This document shows positions 9,138 to 17,076 of a stretch of 64,000 nt of DNA, piece after piece. A program made the translations under genes and the position numbers. The DNA is taken from assembly GCA_023265135.1 (NCBI GenBank), contig JAHFUM010000001.1, positions 122,574-186,573 on the forward strand. The letters run 5' to 3'. The notes below the pieces were generated by a model that did not search any database, had not been told where the DNA came from, and saw nothing but the letters and a program-made list of their open reading frames with translations. Origin of the DNA: Nitrosarchaeum sp. GTDB lineage: Archaea > Thermoproteota > Nitrososphaeria > Nitrososphaerales > Nitrosopumilaceae. Numbering within the stretch: position 1 is the stretch's first letter; every line of letters starts with the position of its first letter.

Positions 9138-9266
9138 ATGATAAAAAAGAATTCTTGTGATTGTAATGATGTGCATCATACAGGTCATGATTATACACAC
9201 TACAAACACATAGACAATCAATGCATACATCCAGATGGACACATACATAAAATTGGAGAAAAGTAA
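9138..9266 (+). CDS. His/Cys-rich mini-protein, 42 aa, likely metal-binding
   Basis: Below the usual ORF cut-off. The 42 residues hold eight His and three Cys (CDC, then HH-x2-H, DYTHYKH, CIHPDGHIH), a density that suggests binding of Cu, Zn or Ni. No known family is recognised. A strong TATA-like run (TTATTATATAAAAAT) is centred about 23 bases before the ATG, fitting a leaderless transcript. The stop codon shares one base with the ATG of the next gene, so the two form a transcription unit. Function as metal chaperone or store is inference. Confidence 0.6.
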   Translation: MIKKNSCDCNDVHHTGHDYTHYKHIDNQCIHPDGHIHKIGEK

Positions 9267-9454
9267 TGACTGTTGAAAATGCAATAATGAGATTAAGTGA
9301 TCTTATAATGGAGCGTGAACAACTCTCAGAACTAATTCAAAAGGAATTGAAATATAATGTAACAGAGAGTACTAAAACAAGTGTGATTGCAACTGTTGAT
9401 TTTTTAAAGGACGAAATAGCAACTCTCAAAGATATTTTAAAAGAATTGGATTAG
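9266..9454 (+). CDS. Small helical (coiled-coil) protein, 62 aa
   Basis: The sequence is almost entirely helix-forming and charged (MTVENAIMRLSDLIMEREQL, and a second helix near FLKDEIATLKDILKEL), consistent with a short two-helix hairpin or coiled coil. No Cys and no membrane segment. Its ATG overlaps the stop of the His-rich mini-protein by one base, so the two are probably translated from one mRNA and may act together. Its last bases overlap the convergent zinc-finger gene. Function unknown. Confidence 0.6.
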   Translation: MTVENAIMRLSDLIMEREQLSELIQKELKYNVTESTKTSVIATVDFLKDEIATLKDILKELD

Positions 9455-9609
9455 TACCCTCTACTGTTTCTATCCGGTTTATCGATATTTGGATTTCTAA
9501 AACCATGTTTATCCATCATGTGATTTAGAAATCGAATATCATCTGTAAATTGTTGTCCACATACAACACAATGAGGCATTGAAATCATAGTACCAATCAT
9601 AAATTCCAT
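9451..9609 (-). CDS. C2H2-type zinc-finger mini-protein, 52 aa
   Basis: Below the usual ORF cut-off. A 52-residue frame contains one clear C2H2 finger: C-x2-C (CVVC), Phe and Leu at the core positions (QQFTDDIRFLNH), then H-x4-H (HMMDKH). A basic, Pro-rich tail follows. Small C2H2 proteins are common in archaea and usually bind DNA or partner proteins. The ATG lies 33 bases downstream of the 5S rRNA 3' end on the same strand, so the 5S promoter could supply transcription. Residue 5 is another ATG-like start option (MIGTM). Confidence 0.65.
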   Translation of the reverse strand: MEFMIGTMISMPHCVVCGQQFTDDIRFLNHMMDKHGFRNPNIDKPDRNSRGY

Positions 9610-9641
9610 ATTAAAAGATGATTGTAGAGAGAATAGAAAAT

Positions 9642-9754
9642 GCCAGCACTGTTGCTTCCCAAGAGCTCTCGCATCTTAGTAGCACAACAGCGACATTAGG
9701 TTTGACTTCCAAGTTCGGAATGGGGTTGGGTCGCACCCTAACGCTATGGCCGGC
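9642..9754 (-). rRNA. 5S ribosomal RNA
   Basis: The minus strand reads as an archaeal 5S rRNA. The 5' GCCGGC pairs with the 3' GCTGGC to form helix I. The conserved internal stretch around CCATTCCGAACTTGGAAGT (loop B/C region) is present, followed by the helix IV-V part. Ends are set by helix I and may be off by a few bases. No 16S, 23S or tRNA gene adjoins it, in line with the unlinked 5S of Nitrososphaerota. Confidence 0.93.
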
Positions 9755-9848
9755 TTGAACAAGGTTGGTAGATTCTTATCTATTAAGGTAACGCCTTATT
9801 TTAGATATTTCAAAAGAGGTATAAAGCAAGGAATAACCGAATTACGAC

Positions 9849-11636
9849 ATGACTCACAGAGTTGCAGTACTGGACAAGGACCTTTGCCAACCAAAAAAAT
9901 GTGGTTTGGAGTGCATAAAATATTGCCCAGTTAATAAGTCAGGGACTGATTGTATCGTTCTTAACGAAGAAACAAAAAAAGCCCAGATAGATGAAGATGT
10001 TTGTAATGGGTGTGGCATATGTGTCAAAGTATGTCCCTTTGAAGCAATCACTATTGTCAATTTACCATCTGAATTAGCATCAGACAAAATTCATCAATAT
10101 GGTCCAAATTCATTTAGGTTATACAAATTACCTACACCAAGAAAAGGAGAAGTGGTAGGATTACTAGGTAGAAACGGAATGGGAAAAAGTACTGTAGTAA
10201 ACATTCTTTCTGGTAATTTGAAACCAAATTTGGGAAGATATGAAAATCCTCCAGAATGGGATGAGATTTTAAAGTATTATGGTGGAACAGAATTAAAATC
10301 TCATTTTGATAAAATAAAAAATAAGCAACTTCGTGCATCAATTAAACCACAACAAGTACATCATATTGCTCAAGCATTTGATGGCACTGGAAAAGAATTG
10401 ATTGAAAAATATGATGAACGAGGAATATCAAGAGAATTAATTAAAGAATTAGGATTAGAAAATTCGATGGAACAAAATCTAAAAGAACTTAGTGGTGGAG
10501 AACTTCAAAGATTAGCCATAGCATCTGTTGCATCAAGAGATACGGAATTTTACTTTTTTGATGAACCGTCATCATACAATGATGTTTTTCAGAGAAAAAG
10601 TGTAGCAAGAGTAATTCAAAGTTTAGCTAAAATTGGAAAGAGTGTAATGGTTGTTGAACATGATTTAACATTGCTTGATTTTCTTAGCGATTACATTGAA
10701 GTACTTTATGGTGAACCTGCAGCATATGGAATTGTTTCTAGTGTATTATCAACTAAAATTGGAATTAATGTATTTCTTGATGGTTATCTGCCAACTGAAA
10801 ATGTCAGATTCAGAGATAAGAAATTTTCTTTTGATGTATCTTCTTCATCCACTGATGAATTTCAAGAAGGAAGTGAAATTTTGTCATATCCAAAACTTGA
10901 GAAAAAATATGCCTCATTTTCAGTTACTGTTGAGCCAGGTAGAGTAAGAAAAGGCGAAGTGTTAGGAATAATGGGCGCAAATGCACTAGGGAAAACAACA
11001 TTGATGAAGATGATTGCAGGAGTAGAAAAACCAGATTTTGGAGAAATTGATCAAAAAATAAAAATTGCATATAAACCACAATATCTTCAAAACGATATTG
11101 ATGCTGAAGTTGTCACTTTATTAGACAAGGCAAATAGTGGTGCAATTGAAGGAAGTCAGGAAGAAGAACAGATACTAGATCCATTGAAAATTAAAAAACT
11201 GTATAATAAATCAGTAAAAAATCTGTCAGGAGGGGAATTACAAAAAGTTTCAGTGGCGGCATGTCTTTTACAAAAAGTAGATCTTTATGCACTAGATGAA
11301 CCATCTGCATTTTTAGATGTAGAAGACAGAATAACCATTGCAAAATTCTTACAAAAATTTGTTCGATCATTTGGAAAAACAGCTATTGTGATAGATCATG
11401 ACATACAGCTAATGGATCTTGTTTCTGACTCGATGATAATTTTTGAAGGTGTATCGGGATTATCAGGACATGCTACATCTCCAATGCCAAAAGCAGATGC
11501 GATGAATAGATTTCTGAAATCATTAGATATGTCATTTAGAAGAGATGAAAAAAGTTTGAGACCAAGAGTAAACAAATTAGAAAGTAGATTAGACAAAGAG
11601 CAAAAAATTTCAGGAAATTTCTATTACAAAAATTGA
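9849..11636 (+). CDS. ABCE1 / Rli1 ribosome-recycling ATPase
   Basis: 595 residues with the full ABCE1 plan. The N-terminal iron-sulfur domain carries eight Cys (CQPKKCGLECIKYCP and CNGCGICVKVCPFEAI). Two ABC ATPase domains follow, with Walker A GRNGMGKST and GANALGKTT, signatures LSGGELQRL and LSGGELQKV, and Walker B ending FFDEPSS and ALDEPSA. In archaea it works with aPelota or aRF1 to split ribosomes after termination or stalling. It overlaps the downstream methyltransferase by 4 bp if that starts at TTG, so the two are one operon. Confidence 0.97.
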   Translation: MTHRVAVLDKDLCQPKKCGLECIKYCPVNKSGTDCIVLNEETKKAQIDEDVCNGCGICVKVCPFEAITIVNLPSELASDKIHQYGPNSFRLYKLPTPRKGEVVGLLGRNGMGKSTVVNILSGNLKPNLGRYENPPEWDEILKYYGGTELKSHFDKIKNKQLRASIKPQQVHHIAQAFDGTGKELIEKYDERGISRELIKELGLENSMEQNLKELSGGELQRLAIASVASRDTEFYFFDEPSSYNDVFQRKSVARVIQSLAKIGKSVMVVEHDLTLLDFLSDYIEVLYGEPAAYGIVSSVLSTKIGINVFLDGYLPTENVRFRDKKFSFDVSSSSTDEFQEGSEILSYPKLEKKYASFSVTVEPGRVRKGEVLGIMGANALGKTTLMKMIAGVEKPDFGEIDQKIKIAYKPQYLQNDIDAEVVTLLDKANSGAIEGSQEEEQILDPLKIKKLYNKSVKNLSGGELQKVSVAACLLQKVDLYALDEPSAFLDVEDRITIAKFLQKFVRSFGKTAIVIDHDIQLMDLVSDSMIIFEGVSGLSGHATSPMPKADAMNRFLKSLDMSFRRDEKSLRPRVNKLESRLDKEQKISGNFYYKN

Positions 11637-12469
11637 CTCGAATGTTAAAAAGATCATTGGAAAATATACTTACTTCACAAGAAAGCCAAGAACTAATTTC
11701 ATCTTTTGATCAGATTGGAGATATAATTATAGTTAGAATTCCTGATTCGTTACTAGCAAAGAAGAAACTCATTGGTGAAACTCTTCTAAACGAAGTCAAA
11801 ATTGCAAAAAGTGTTTTTTATCAAGCTTCTCCGGTTGAAGGTGATTTTCGTACCAGAAATTTAGAGATCTTAGCAGGTGAAGATAAGACAGAAACAGAAT
11901 ACAGAGAATTTGGATGTAGATTTACAGTGGATGTTGAAAATGCATTTTTTTCACCTAGATTATCTACTGAAAGAGAAAGAATTGCCAATTTAGTTCAAGA
12001 TGGAGAGATAGTAGTGAATATGTTTGCTGGCGTAGGCATGTTTTCTATTATGATTGCAAAGAAGAAGAAGTGTACGGTGTACAGCATAGATATCAATCCA
12101 GTTGCGACAAAACTATGTGAAAAAAATATCATTTCAAATAAGCTTAAAGGAAGTGTTATTTCCATAAATGGGGATGCGTCACAAGTAATTCAAGAAAAGT
12201 TACAAAACAAATCAGATAGAACTTTAATGCTTCTTCCTGAAAGATCAGACGAATTCTTAAAGTCTGCAATTAATGCAACAAAAAATGGAGGAATAATTCA
12301 CTATTATTCTCACATTCATGCAGATAAAAAATCAAATGCAGGAAAACTTTCTGAAGAACATTTCCTACAAGTAACTCCAATAGGATCAGAAATTTTAGGA
12401 TCAAAAATAGTTAGAGCAGTAGGCCCCAGATACTATCAAACAGTAATAGATGTTAAGATTTCAAAATAA
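11633..12469 (+). CDS. trm5: tRNA (guanine37-N1)-methyltransferase, Trm5 family
   Basis: 278 residues. The C-terminal Rossmann domain has the SAM-binding motif VVNMFAGVGMFSIMIAKK, the acidic follow-up YSIDINPVA, and LLPERSDEFL in place of the usual NPP-type motif region. The upstream segment FFSPRLSTERERIA is typical of Trm5. It should make m1G37 next to the anticodon, preventing frameshifts. Length suits a short archaeal Trm5 (Trm5b/c-like) with a reduced N-terminal domain. The start may be TTG 11633, overlapping ABCE1, or ATG 11642. Both genes serve translation. Confidence 0.88.
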   Translation: MTRMLKRSLENILTSQESQELISSFDQIGDIIIVRIPDSLLAKKKLIGETLLNEVKIAKSVFYQASPVEGDFRTRNLEILAGEDKTETEYREFGCRFTVDVENAFFSPRLSTERERIANLVQDGEIVVNMFAGVGMFSIMIAKKKKCTVYSIDINPVATKLCEKNIISNKLKGSVISINGDASQVIQEKLQNKSDRTLMLLPERSDEFLKSAINATKNGGIIHYYSHIHADKKSNAGKLSEEHFLQVTPIGSEILGSKIVRAVGPRYYQTVIDVKISK

Positions 12470-12470
12470 A

Positions 12471-12698
12471 TTAATCATCTGATGAAATTGATGCAGGTGA
12501 AGGTTTTGTTGTTGCCATTACATAGCCAATCCAAGCTACTACACCAAGTATTCCTCCCGCAATCATCAAAATAGATAATTGTAATACAATAGGACTCCAT
12601 TCAGACAGCATAAGCAAATATGCATAAAGAAAGAATGCTGTAATACATAGTACAAAAATTGTAATTCCCATTCCTTTTCGTTTATCCATTGAGCTCAA
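12471..12698 (-). CDS. Hypothetical two-span membrane protein, 75 aa
   Basis: After a basic start (MSSMDKRKG) the protein has two hydrophobic spans, about residues 10-31 (ITIFVLCITAFFLYAYLLML) and 38-63 (LQLSILMIAGGILGVVAWIG), then a short acidic tail ending SSDD. No residue pattern identifies a function. It converges on trm5 with one base between the stops. The GNAT gene starts 5' of it on the same strand, so the two could be cotranscribed. Confidence 0.7.
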   Translation of the reverse strand: MSSMDKRKGMGITIFVLCITAFFLYAYLLMLSEWSPIVLQLSILMIAGGILGVVAWIGYVMATTKPSPASISSDD

Positions 12699-12727
12699 TT
12701 TTGTTGTGAGTTATTTATTGGTTTAAA

Positions 12728-13225
12728 CTAGTTTAATTCAATTGCCATGAGATAAGCATCTTCGCCGTCACGATAATACGCATTGAGTTTTTGTCTAATA
12801 ACAAAACCTAGTTTTTCATACAATCTAACAGCGTCATTGTTACTACATCGTACCTCGAGATAGAACTCGTCACATTTTTTTAGTTTAACACCATTTACAG
12901 ATTCTTCAACTAGTGCTTTACCAATTCCTTTTTTTCTATATTCATCAAGAACTGCAATAGATACTACGTGGCCTTTTTTTACAAATCCTAATTTTTTGAA
13001 ATTAGAAAAGCCATATTCAGTTTTGCACATTATGTAACCTACGTGTTTTCCCCCAATTTCTGCAACAATAAATGCTTCTGGAATTTCTGCAAGTAGACTC
13101 TCATAGAAATAATCAGAATAGTGTTCAGGAAGTGTTTTTAGATTAATTTCCATAACAGGAATAAGATCGCTTGGTTCAGCACGACGTATGTTACAGTCAC
13201 CCAATTGTCTAAGAATTACTTGCAT
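12728..13225 (-). CDS. GNAT-family N-acetyltransferase, RimI-like
   Basis: 165 residues with one GNAT fold. The acetyl-CoA motif A is VSIAVLDEYRKKGIGKALVE, with the R/Q-x-x-G-x-G/A core RKKGIG. The C-terminal block has NDAVRLYEKLGF and AYLMAIEL as in RimI and NatA enzymes. Archaeal members acetylate N-terminal amines of many proteins, including Alba and ribosomal proteins in Sulfolobus. Target here is unproven. ATG 13225 is preceded by AT-rich sequence that also serves the divergent protease gene. Confidence 0.85.
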   Translation of the reverse strand: MQVILRQLGDCNIRRAEPSDLIPVMEINLKTLPEHYSDYFYESLLAEIPEAFIVAEIGGKHVGYIMCKTEYGFSNFKKLGFVKKGHVVSIAVLDEYRKKGIGKALVEESVNGVKLKKCDEFYLEVRCSNNDAVRLYEKLGFVIRQKLNAYYRDGEDAYLMAIELN

Positions 13226-13276
13226 TACTAGTATATTTTATTATCAATATTTAATTTTAAACCACAAACCATTTAA

Positions 13277-14407
13277 TTGAAAGGAATAGTCGTAAACAGA
13301 ATGAGTGACCCTACTCAAGAAGACGCAATTTCCTTAGTAAATTCATTGTTTGAAGTAAGTCAATTTAACAGAGGAATGTACTCTTTGGAGTTTAGGATTA
13401 ATGATCAGAATTTTAAATCAAAATTTGAGGATTTGGCAAGAAAATTAGAAAATATGAACTATGTTTGTAAGATTGAACAAATGGAAGACGGAAAATATAT
13501 CATTATTCAAAAATTTGCTCCAAAAAAACAAAGGAAGTGGTTAAACGGATCTTGGACTCCACGAATTTTGTTTGCAGTTGTTGTCATTTTTGTAATGATT
13601 GACGGATATTATCGCACTACAGGGACAAATTCTATCATAGATATTGGTGAGCCATTAAAAATGGCAGGAATCTATACACTTTCACTTTTAGGAATTTTAG
13701 GAATTCATGAATTAGGTCATCTAATTGCAGCTAAGATTCACAAATTAAAGACAACATGGCCATTTTTCATACCAGGATTACCAGTTATTGGGATTCCAAC
13801 TTTTGGCGCATTTATCCAATCACGTGGATTAACAATTAATCGAGAGATATTATTTGATGTAGCAATAGCAGGACCAATTGCAGGATTAATAATTGCAGTT
13901 ATTGTTTCAATGTATGGTGCGTACTCTGCACCAATATTACAAGAAGATGTTGCTAAGGGACTTTTTGCAGATTCAAAATTAATGGAATGGAATCAAGGAG
14001 AGCCATTATTAATGACAGCAAGTTTATCGTTGTTTGGAAAGGGAGGAGTAGGTCATGAAGTGATAATGACGCCAGTTTTATTTGCAGCTTGGATTGGATT
14101 TTTGATTACATTTTTGAATTTATTACCAGCTTGGCAATTAGATGGAGGTCACATGGCAAGAACTCTACTTGGTGCTAAACGACACAAGTATGCAACAATT
14201 GGAAGTATGGCGATTCTTGTTTTGCTAAATTATTGGTTAATGGCAATGTTAATTCTAGTTATGAGTTCAAGAAATCCTAGTGCAATGCCACTTGATGATG
14301 TTTCTCCATTATCAAAAAATAGGAAGATTGCATATATGGGGGTAATAGGATTAGCCGTTTTGTGTGCTCCAATACCAACAAATTTTTTATCTAATTTTTT
14401 ACCTTAG
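13277..14407 (+). CDS. Site-2 protease-like membrane metallopeptidase, M50 family
   Basis: Up to 376 residues with about seven hydrophobic segments after a soluble N-terminal domain of about 90 residues. The zinc-binding HELGH is near residue 144, and the third-ligand motif NLLPAWQLDGGHMAR is near residue 281, both inside membrane segments. M50 enzymes cut substrates within the membrane, often releasing transcription factors; the client here is unknown. The start is either TTG 13277 or ATG 13301. The ATG removes eight residues and gives a more typical N-terminus. The gene converges on the LarA-like gene, overlapping by 9 bp. Confidence 0.9.
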   Translation: MKGIVVNRMSDPTQEDAISLVNSLFEVSQFNRGMYSLEFRINDQNFKSKFEDLARKLENMNYVCKIEQMEDGKYIIIQKFAPKKQRKWLNGSWTPRILFAVVVIFVMIDGYYRTTGTNSIIDIGEPLKMAGIYTLSLLGILGIHELGHLIAAKIHKLKTTWPFFIPGLPVIGIPTFGAFIQSRGLTINREILFDVAIAGPIAGLIIAVIVSMYGAYSAPILQEDVAKGLFADSKLMEWNQGEPLLMTASLSLFGKGGVGHEVIMTPVLFAAWIGFLITFLNLLPAWQLDGGHMARTLLGAKRHKYATIGSMAILVLLNYWLMAMLILVMSSRNPSAMPLDDVSPLSKNRKIAYMGVIGLAVLCAPIPTNFLSNFLP

Positions 14408-15481
14408 TAAAATTCTTGCCCCATCCATTACAACTGTAATTTTTTGTCTAATGCCTTGTGTTTTCAGGATATAATCTAAAGACGGTTTTATTCCAGATAG
14501 GGAAATCATGTTTAATTTTTTTAAATAGTATTCTGGAAGAATTGAAACTAATCCAATTTGAAAATTCTTTTGTATTTCTGATAAAAATAGTAGATCCTCC
14601 ATTCCAGAAATGTATTTAGTTGGATTTCGAAGTTGATCAAGACTTAATCGACCCTCAACGTATTGTTGAAGTGCATCAGAGCCTAAACCCGATTTGCATT
14701 CTGCTATCAAAATAGATAAGCCTCCATTTTGTATTGCATTTGTACAATTCCAAAGAGAAGAAAGAGATTTTCCCAGATTATCATTACTTGAATCTTTTCC
14801 AGTACTGATTATCATTGACTTGTGATGACCAATATCTCTGATTGCAAATGATTCTAGAGTCTTTGTGGATGAAACTGTTTCAGAAGGATGACCTATTGTA
14901 AAATCAACAATTCCTTGGGAATTTGCTACAATTTCAATAGATTTAATTTCAAAATTATCAGCAAATTTTTTTGCTTCATCAAAACTTTCTGTCAATTGTC
15001 CAGGTACAGGAAGATTACTTTTTCTTTTTGCATATGCAGAAAGCATTGATTCCTGACCAAACTTTTTGATCAGTCGGGTAGAAATGGTCTCATATCCAAA
15101 CAAACCATCAAATTCCATCTCTCCAATAAAAACAAGATTAGAATTAGAAAGATCAACATTATCAAATTCGTTAATTGAGCTTCCTTCGGGAAGGCCAGAT
15201 TTTACACGATTCATTATTTTTTTTTCAGCCAAAATTTTGGGGAATGGTAATGATTTTTGCTCACATACAGTAAATAATGACGAGATGATTTTTTGAATAG
15301 ATTTAGAGTTATGTAAAACTACAAGTTCCATGGGTTTTGTCAAGTCAATAGTACTCAGTTTTTCAATGATCGTTGTATCTTCCATGATTTTACCATCAGA
15401 ATCAATTTTTTGTTCTAAATTCTCTGCTCTAATATCTAGAACGACATCAGTAATACCGTAATTTAACCAGATTTCAGGCAT
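14399..15481 (-). CDS. LarA-like (DUF2088 family) protein, divergent
   Basis: About 360 residues, shorter than lactate racemase (about 420). The C-terminal half matches the LarA plan: GHPSETV, then GGLSILIAECKSGLG, then LVSILPEYYLKKL, ending in VVMDGARIL. The middle has FDGLFGYETI where LarA has a PGIAG-x-ETI segment. The preceding positions that hold the nickel-pincer lysine and histidine in LarA are not conserved by eye, so racemase activity is doubtful. ATG 15481 (MPEIWLNYG) is the likelier start; an upstream ATG at 15499 adds six residues. Divergent from pyrE. Confidence 0.6.
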   Translation of the reverse strand: MPEIWLNYGITDVVLDIRAENLEQKIDSDGKIMEDTTIIEKLSTIDLTKPMELVVLHNSKSIQKIISSLFTVCEQKSLPFPKILAEKKIMNRVKSGLPEGSSINEFDNVDLSNSNLVFIGEMEFDGLFGYETISTRLIKKFGQESMLSAYAKRKSNLPVPGQLTESFDEAKKFADNFEIKSIEIVANSQGIVDFTIGHPSETVSSTKTLESFAIRDIGHHKSMIISTGKDSSNDNLGKSLSSLWNCTNAIQNGGLSILIAECKSGLGSDALQQYVEGRLSLDQLRNPTKYISGMEDLLFLSEIQKNFQIGLVSILPEYYLKKLNMISLSGIKPSLDYILKTQGIRQKITVVMDGARILLR

Positions 15482-15531
15482 GATTAATACACAATACAAA
15501 CCAAAATAAATCCAGTGTAGTTAATTTAGAT

Positions 15532-16137
15532 ATGGAATTTGTAAAAGAGTTTGCAACCTTTTTGCACCAAAAGCAGATAATAAAATTTGGAGATTTTACA
15601 CTTGCCAGTGGTAAAAAAAGTTCATACTATATTGATTTGAGATTAGTTCCTAGTTATCCTCATCAATTCAGAACCATGATAAAATATCTACAAAACGAAA
15701 TTGGAGAAGACATAGGATTGGATAGTTTTGATTCTTTAGTATCTGTTCCTACAGGTGGTTTGATTATTGCCTCAGCATTAGCAATTGAAACAGTGAAGCC
15801 ATTGATCTATGTAAGAAGTAAACCAAAAGAATATGGAACTTCAAAATCAGTTGAAGGAAAAATTCATGAGGAAATGAGAGTAGTAATGATAGACGATGTT
15901 GCAACTACTGGAGGTTCAGTTGTAAATGCTATAAAATCATTAAAAGATGAAAACATTACAATAGAAGATGCATATGTAATCGTAAATAGAATGGAGGGTG
16001 CAGATGAAGCGCTCAAAGAATTAGGAGTTAAATTACATTCGATTGTCAATATAATGCAAATCACACAAGCATTATATGAACAAAAACTTGTTGATGACAG
16101 TATTTTAGAGAAAGTAAGAGAACAAATTGCTAAGTAA
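15532..16137 (+). CDS. pyrE: Orotate phosphoribosyltransferase
   Basis: 201 residues. Type I phosphoribosyltransferase fold with the PRPP-binding loop VVMIDDVATTGGSV, the conserved start region FGDFTLASGKKSSYYID, and SVPTGGLIIA. It converts orotate and PRPP to OMP in pyrimidine synthesis. Length and motif order are standard. No other pyr gene is adjacent. The ATG lies about 30 bases from the divergent LarA-like gene, and the stop is just before the inverted repeat that encloses the sRNA candidate. Confidence 0.95.
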   Translation: MEFVKEFATFLHQKQIIKFGDFTLASGKKSSYYIDLRLVPSYPHQFRTMIKYLQNEIGEDIGLDSFDSLVSVPTGGLIIASALAIETVKPLIYVRSKPKEYGTSKSVEGKIHEEMRVVMIDDVATTGGSVVNAIKSLKDENITIEDAYVIVNRMEGADEALKELGVKLHSIVNIMQITQALYEQKLVDDSILEKVREQIAK

Positions 16138-16145
16138 TTTTAGGC

Positions 16146-16224
16146 AGCTCAGACAAATGCCTTTCAATCATCTTTCAGATATAACTCTGATTCTTCATTG
16201 CAGCCAGTAAATTTTGTCTGAGCT
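16146..16224 (-). ncRNA. Candidate C/D box guide sRNA
   Basis: Read on the minus strand, the segment has C-like box ATGAAGA (16198-16192), 13 bases, D' box CTGA (16178-16175), three bases, C'-like box ATGATTG (16171-16165), 12 bases, and D box CTGA (16152-16149). This is the canonical archaeal C-D'-C'-D spacing. The ends form a perfect 12-bp inverted repeat (AGCTCAGACAAA and TTTGTCTGAGCT). It lies 25 bases downstream of tRNA-Ile2 on the same strand and may share its transcript. C and C' each deviate from RTGATGA, and the terminal pairing covers the D box. Confidence 0.45.
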
Positions 16225-16249
16225 TATTTTAAAACTAATGGAAATAATA

Positions 16250-16323
16250 TGGGCCCAAAGGGCTTCGATCCCTTGACTCCCCGGTTATGAGCCGGGTACT
16301 CTACCAAGCTGAGTTATGGGCCC
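16250..16323 (-). tRNA. tRNA with CAT anticodon, probably tRNA-Ile2
   Basis: Minus-strand cloverleaf with acceptor GGGCCCA/TGGGCCC, discriminator A and anticodon loop CTCATAA on a CCCGG/CCGGG stem. The GGGCCC acceptor and CCCGG anticodon stem match the archaeal Ile2 tRNA, whose C34 is modified to agmatidine to read AUA. Elongator Met is the alternative; initiator is unlikely because it lacks the three G:C pairs pattern AGC-start. The T loop is ATCGAAG rather than TTCGAAT. Confidence 0.85.
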
Positions 16324-16364
16324 TAAGCAGATGGATTTTATCTTCGGTATAAAATGTTATGAGT

Positions 16365-16997
16365 TCAACAATATGCTTCAAAACAACCATCAAGTAATAG
16401 ATTTTGTGCCGAGATGGATTTGTCTGCAATTCTGATCAAGTTATCTGAATCAGTAGATGTTTTCTCAAGAATATTTCTCCAAGATGCAGAATGACGAATA
16501 TCAGCTTCTGTATGAAGTTTAAAGTATTCAGTAGCTTCTTCATTATACATTCTATAGAATTCTTTCAAACCATCAAGTTTTGTTTGACTGATTTTAGGAA
16601 TTTCTTTTTCAAAAGCATACATTGCACATGCTCCACCGTCATAAGTATTCATTAATTCAGATAATTCTGAGACAGATTTACTGGTCTTTTCTAATCCATC
16701 ATAATGAATTAATTCATACTCAGAAACGCCTAGTTCTCCTGCAAATCTAATCCATGATTTTATGTGATTAAATTCCTCTTGTTGGTTATCAATCAATTCA
16801 CTAATTACAGAATTAGGAGCTTTTTCTATAATAGGAGTCATAAATGATGGAACAGCCTTAACAAGTTGAAAATATTCTTTAGAATATCCAATTAGAGAAT
16901 CAAGAGTTAATTTTCCGTCAGACCATTTCTGATAGAATGGGTGTTTTAGTAAACTTCTTTCTTCAATCATTTCATCAATTCGTTTTATTAGATTCAT
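16365..16997 (-). CDS. CADD/TenA-family (heme-oxygenase-like) protein, candidate p-aminobenzoate synthase
   Basis: 210 residues of the all-helical TenA/PqqC/CADD fold. HPFYQKWSDGKLT near residue 19, NHIKSW near 77, and the helix LHTEADIRH at 161-169 match Chlamydia CADD as I recall it. Tyr22, Glu130, Lys140, His162, Asp166 and His169 fall at the spacing of CADD Tyr27, Glu142, Lys152, His174, Asp178 and His181. His78 also fits, while the first Glu ligand is Asn71 here, with Glu74/75 nearby. CADD-type proteins make p-aminobenzoate from their own tyrosine. Plain TenA thiaminase activity is the alternative. Confidence 0.75.
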   Translation of the reverse strand: MNLIKRIDEMIEERSLLKHPFYQKWSDGKLTLDSLIGYSKEYFQLVKAVPSFMTPIIEKAPNSVISELIDNQQEEFNHIKSWIRFAGELGVSEYELIHYDGLEKTSKSVSELSELMNTYDGGACAMYAFEKEIPKISQTKLDGLKEFYRMYNEEATEYFKLHTEADIRHSASWRNILEKTSTDSDNLIRIADKSISAQNLLLDGCFEAYC

Positions 16998-17076
16998 ATC
17001 ACTTCTCCCAATTTACCAATAAAAAATCTTTGTGGTTTACAAAAGATTTTATGGACAAATTACCCAATTTTGTTGG

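Noticed and set aside
9746-9934. A 62-codon plus-strand frame across the 5S rRNA edge
   Set aside because: It overlaps the 5S rRNA gene and the ABCE1 start in another frame; a shadow.
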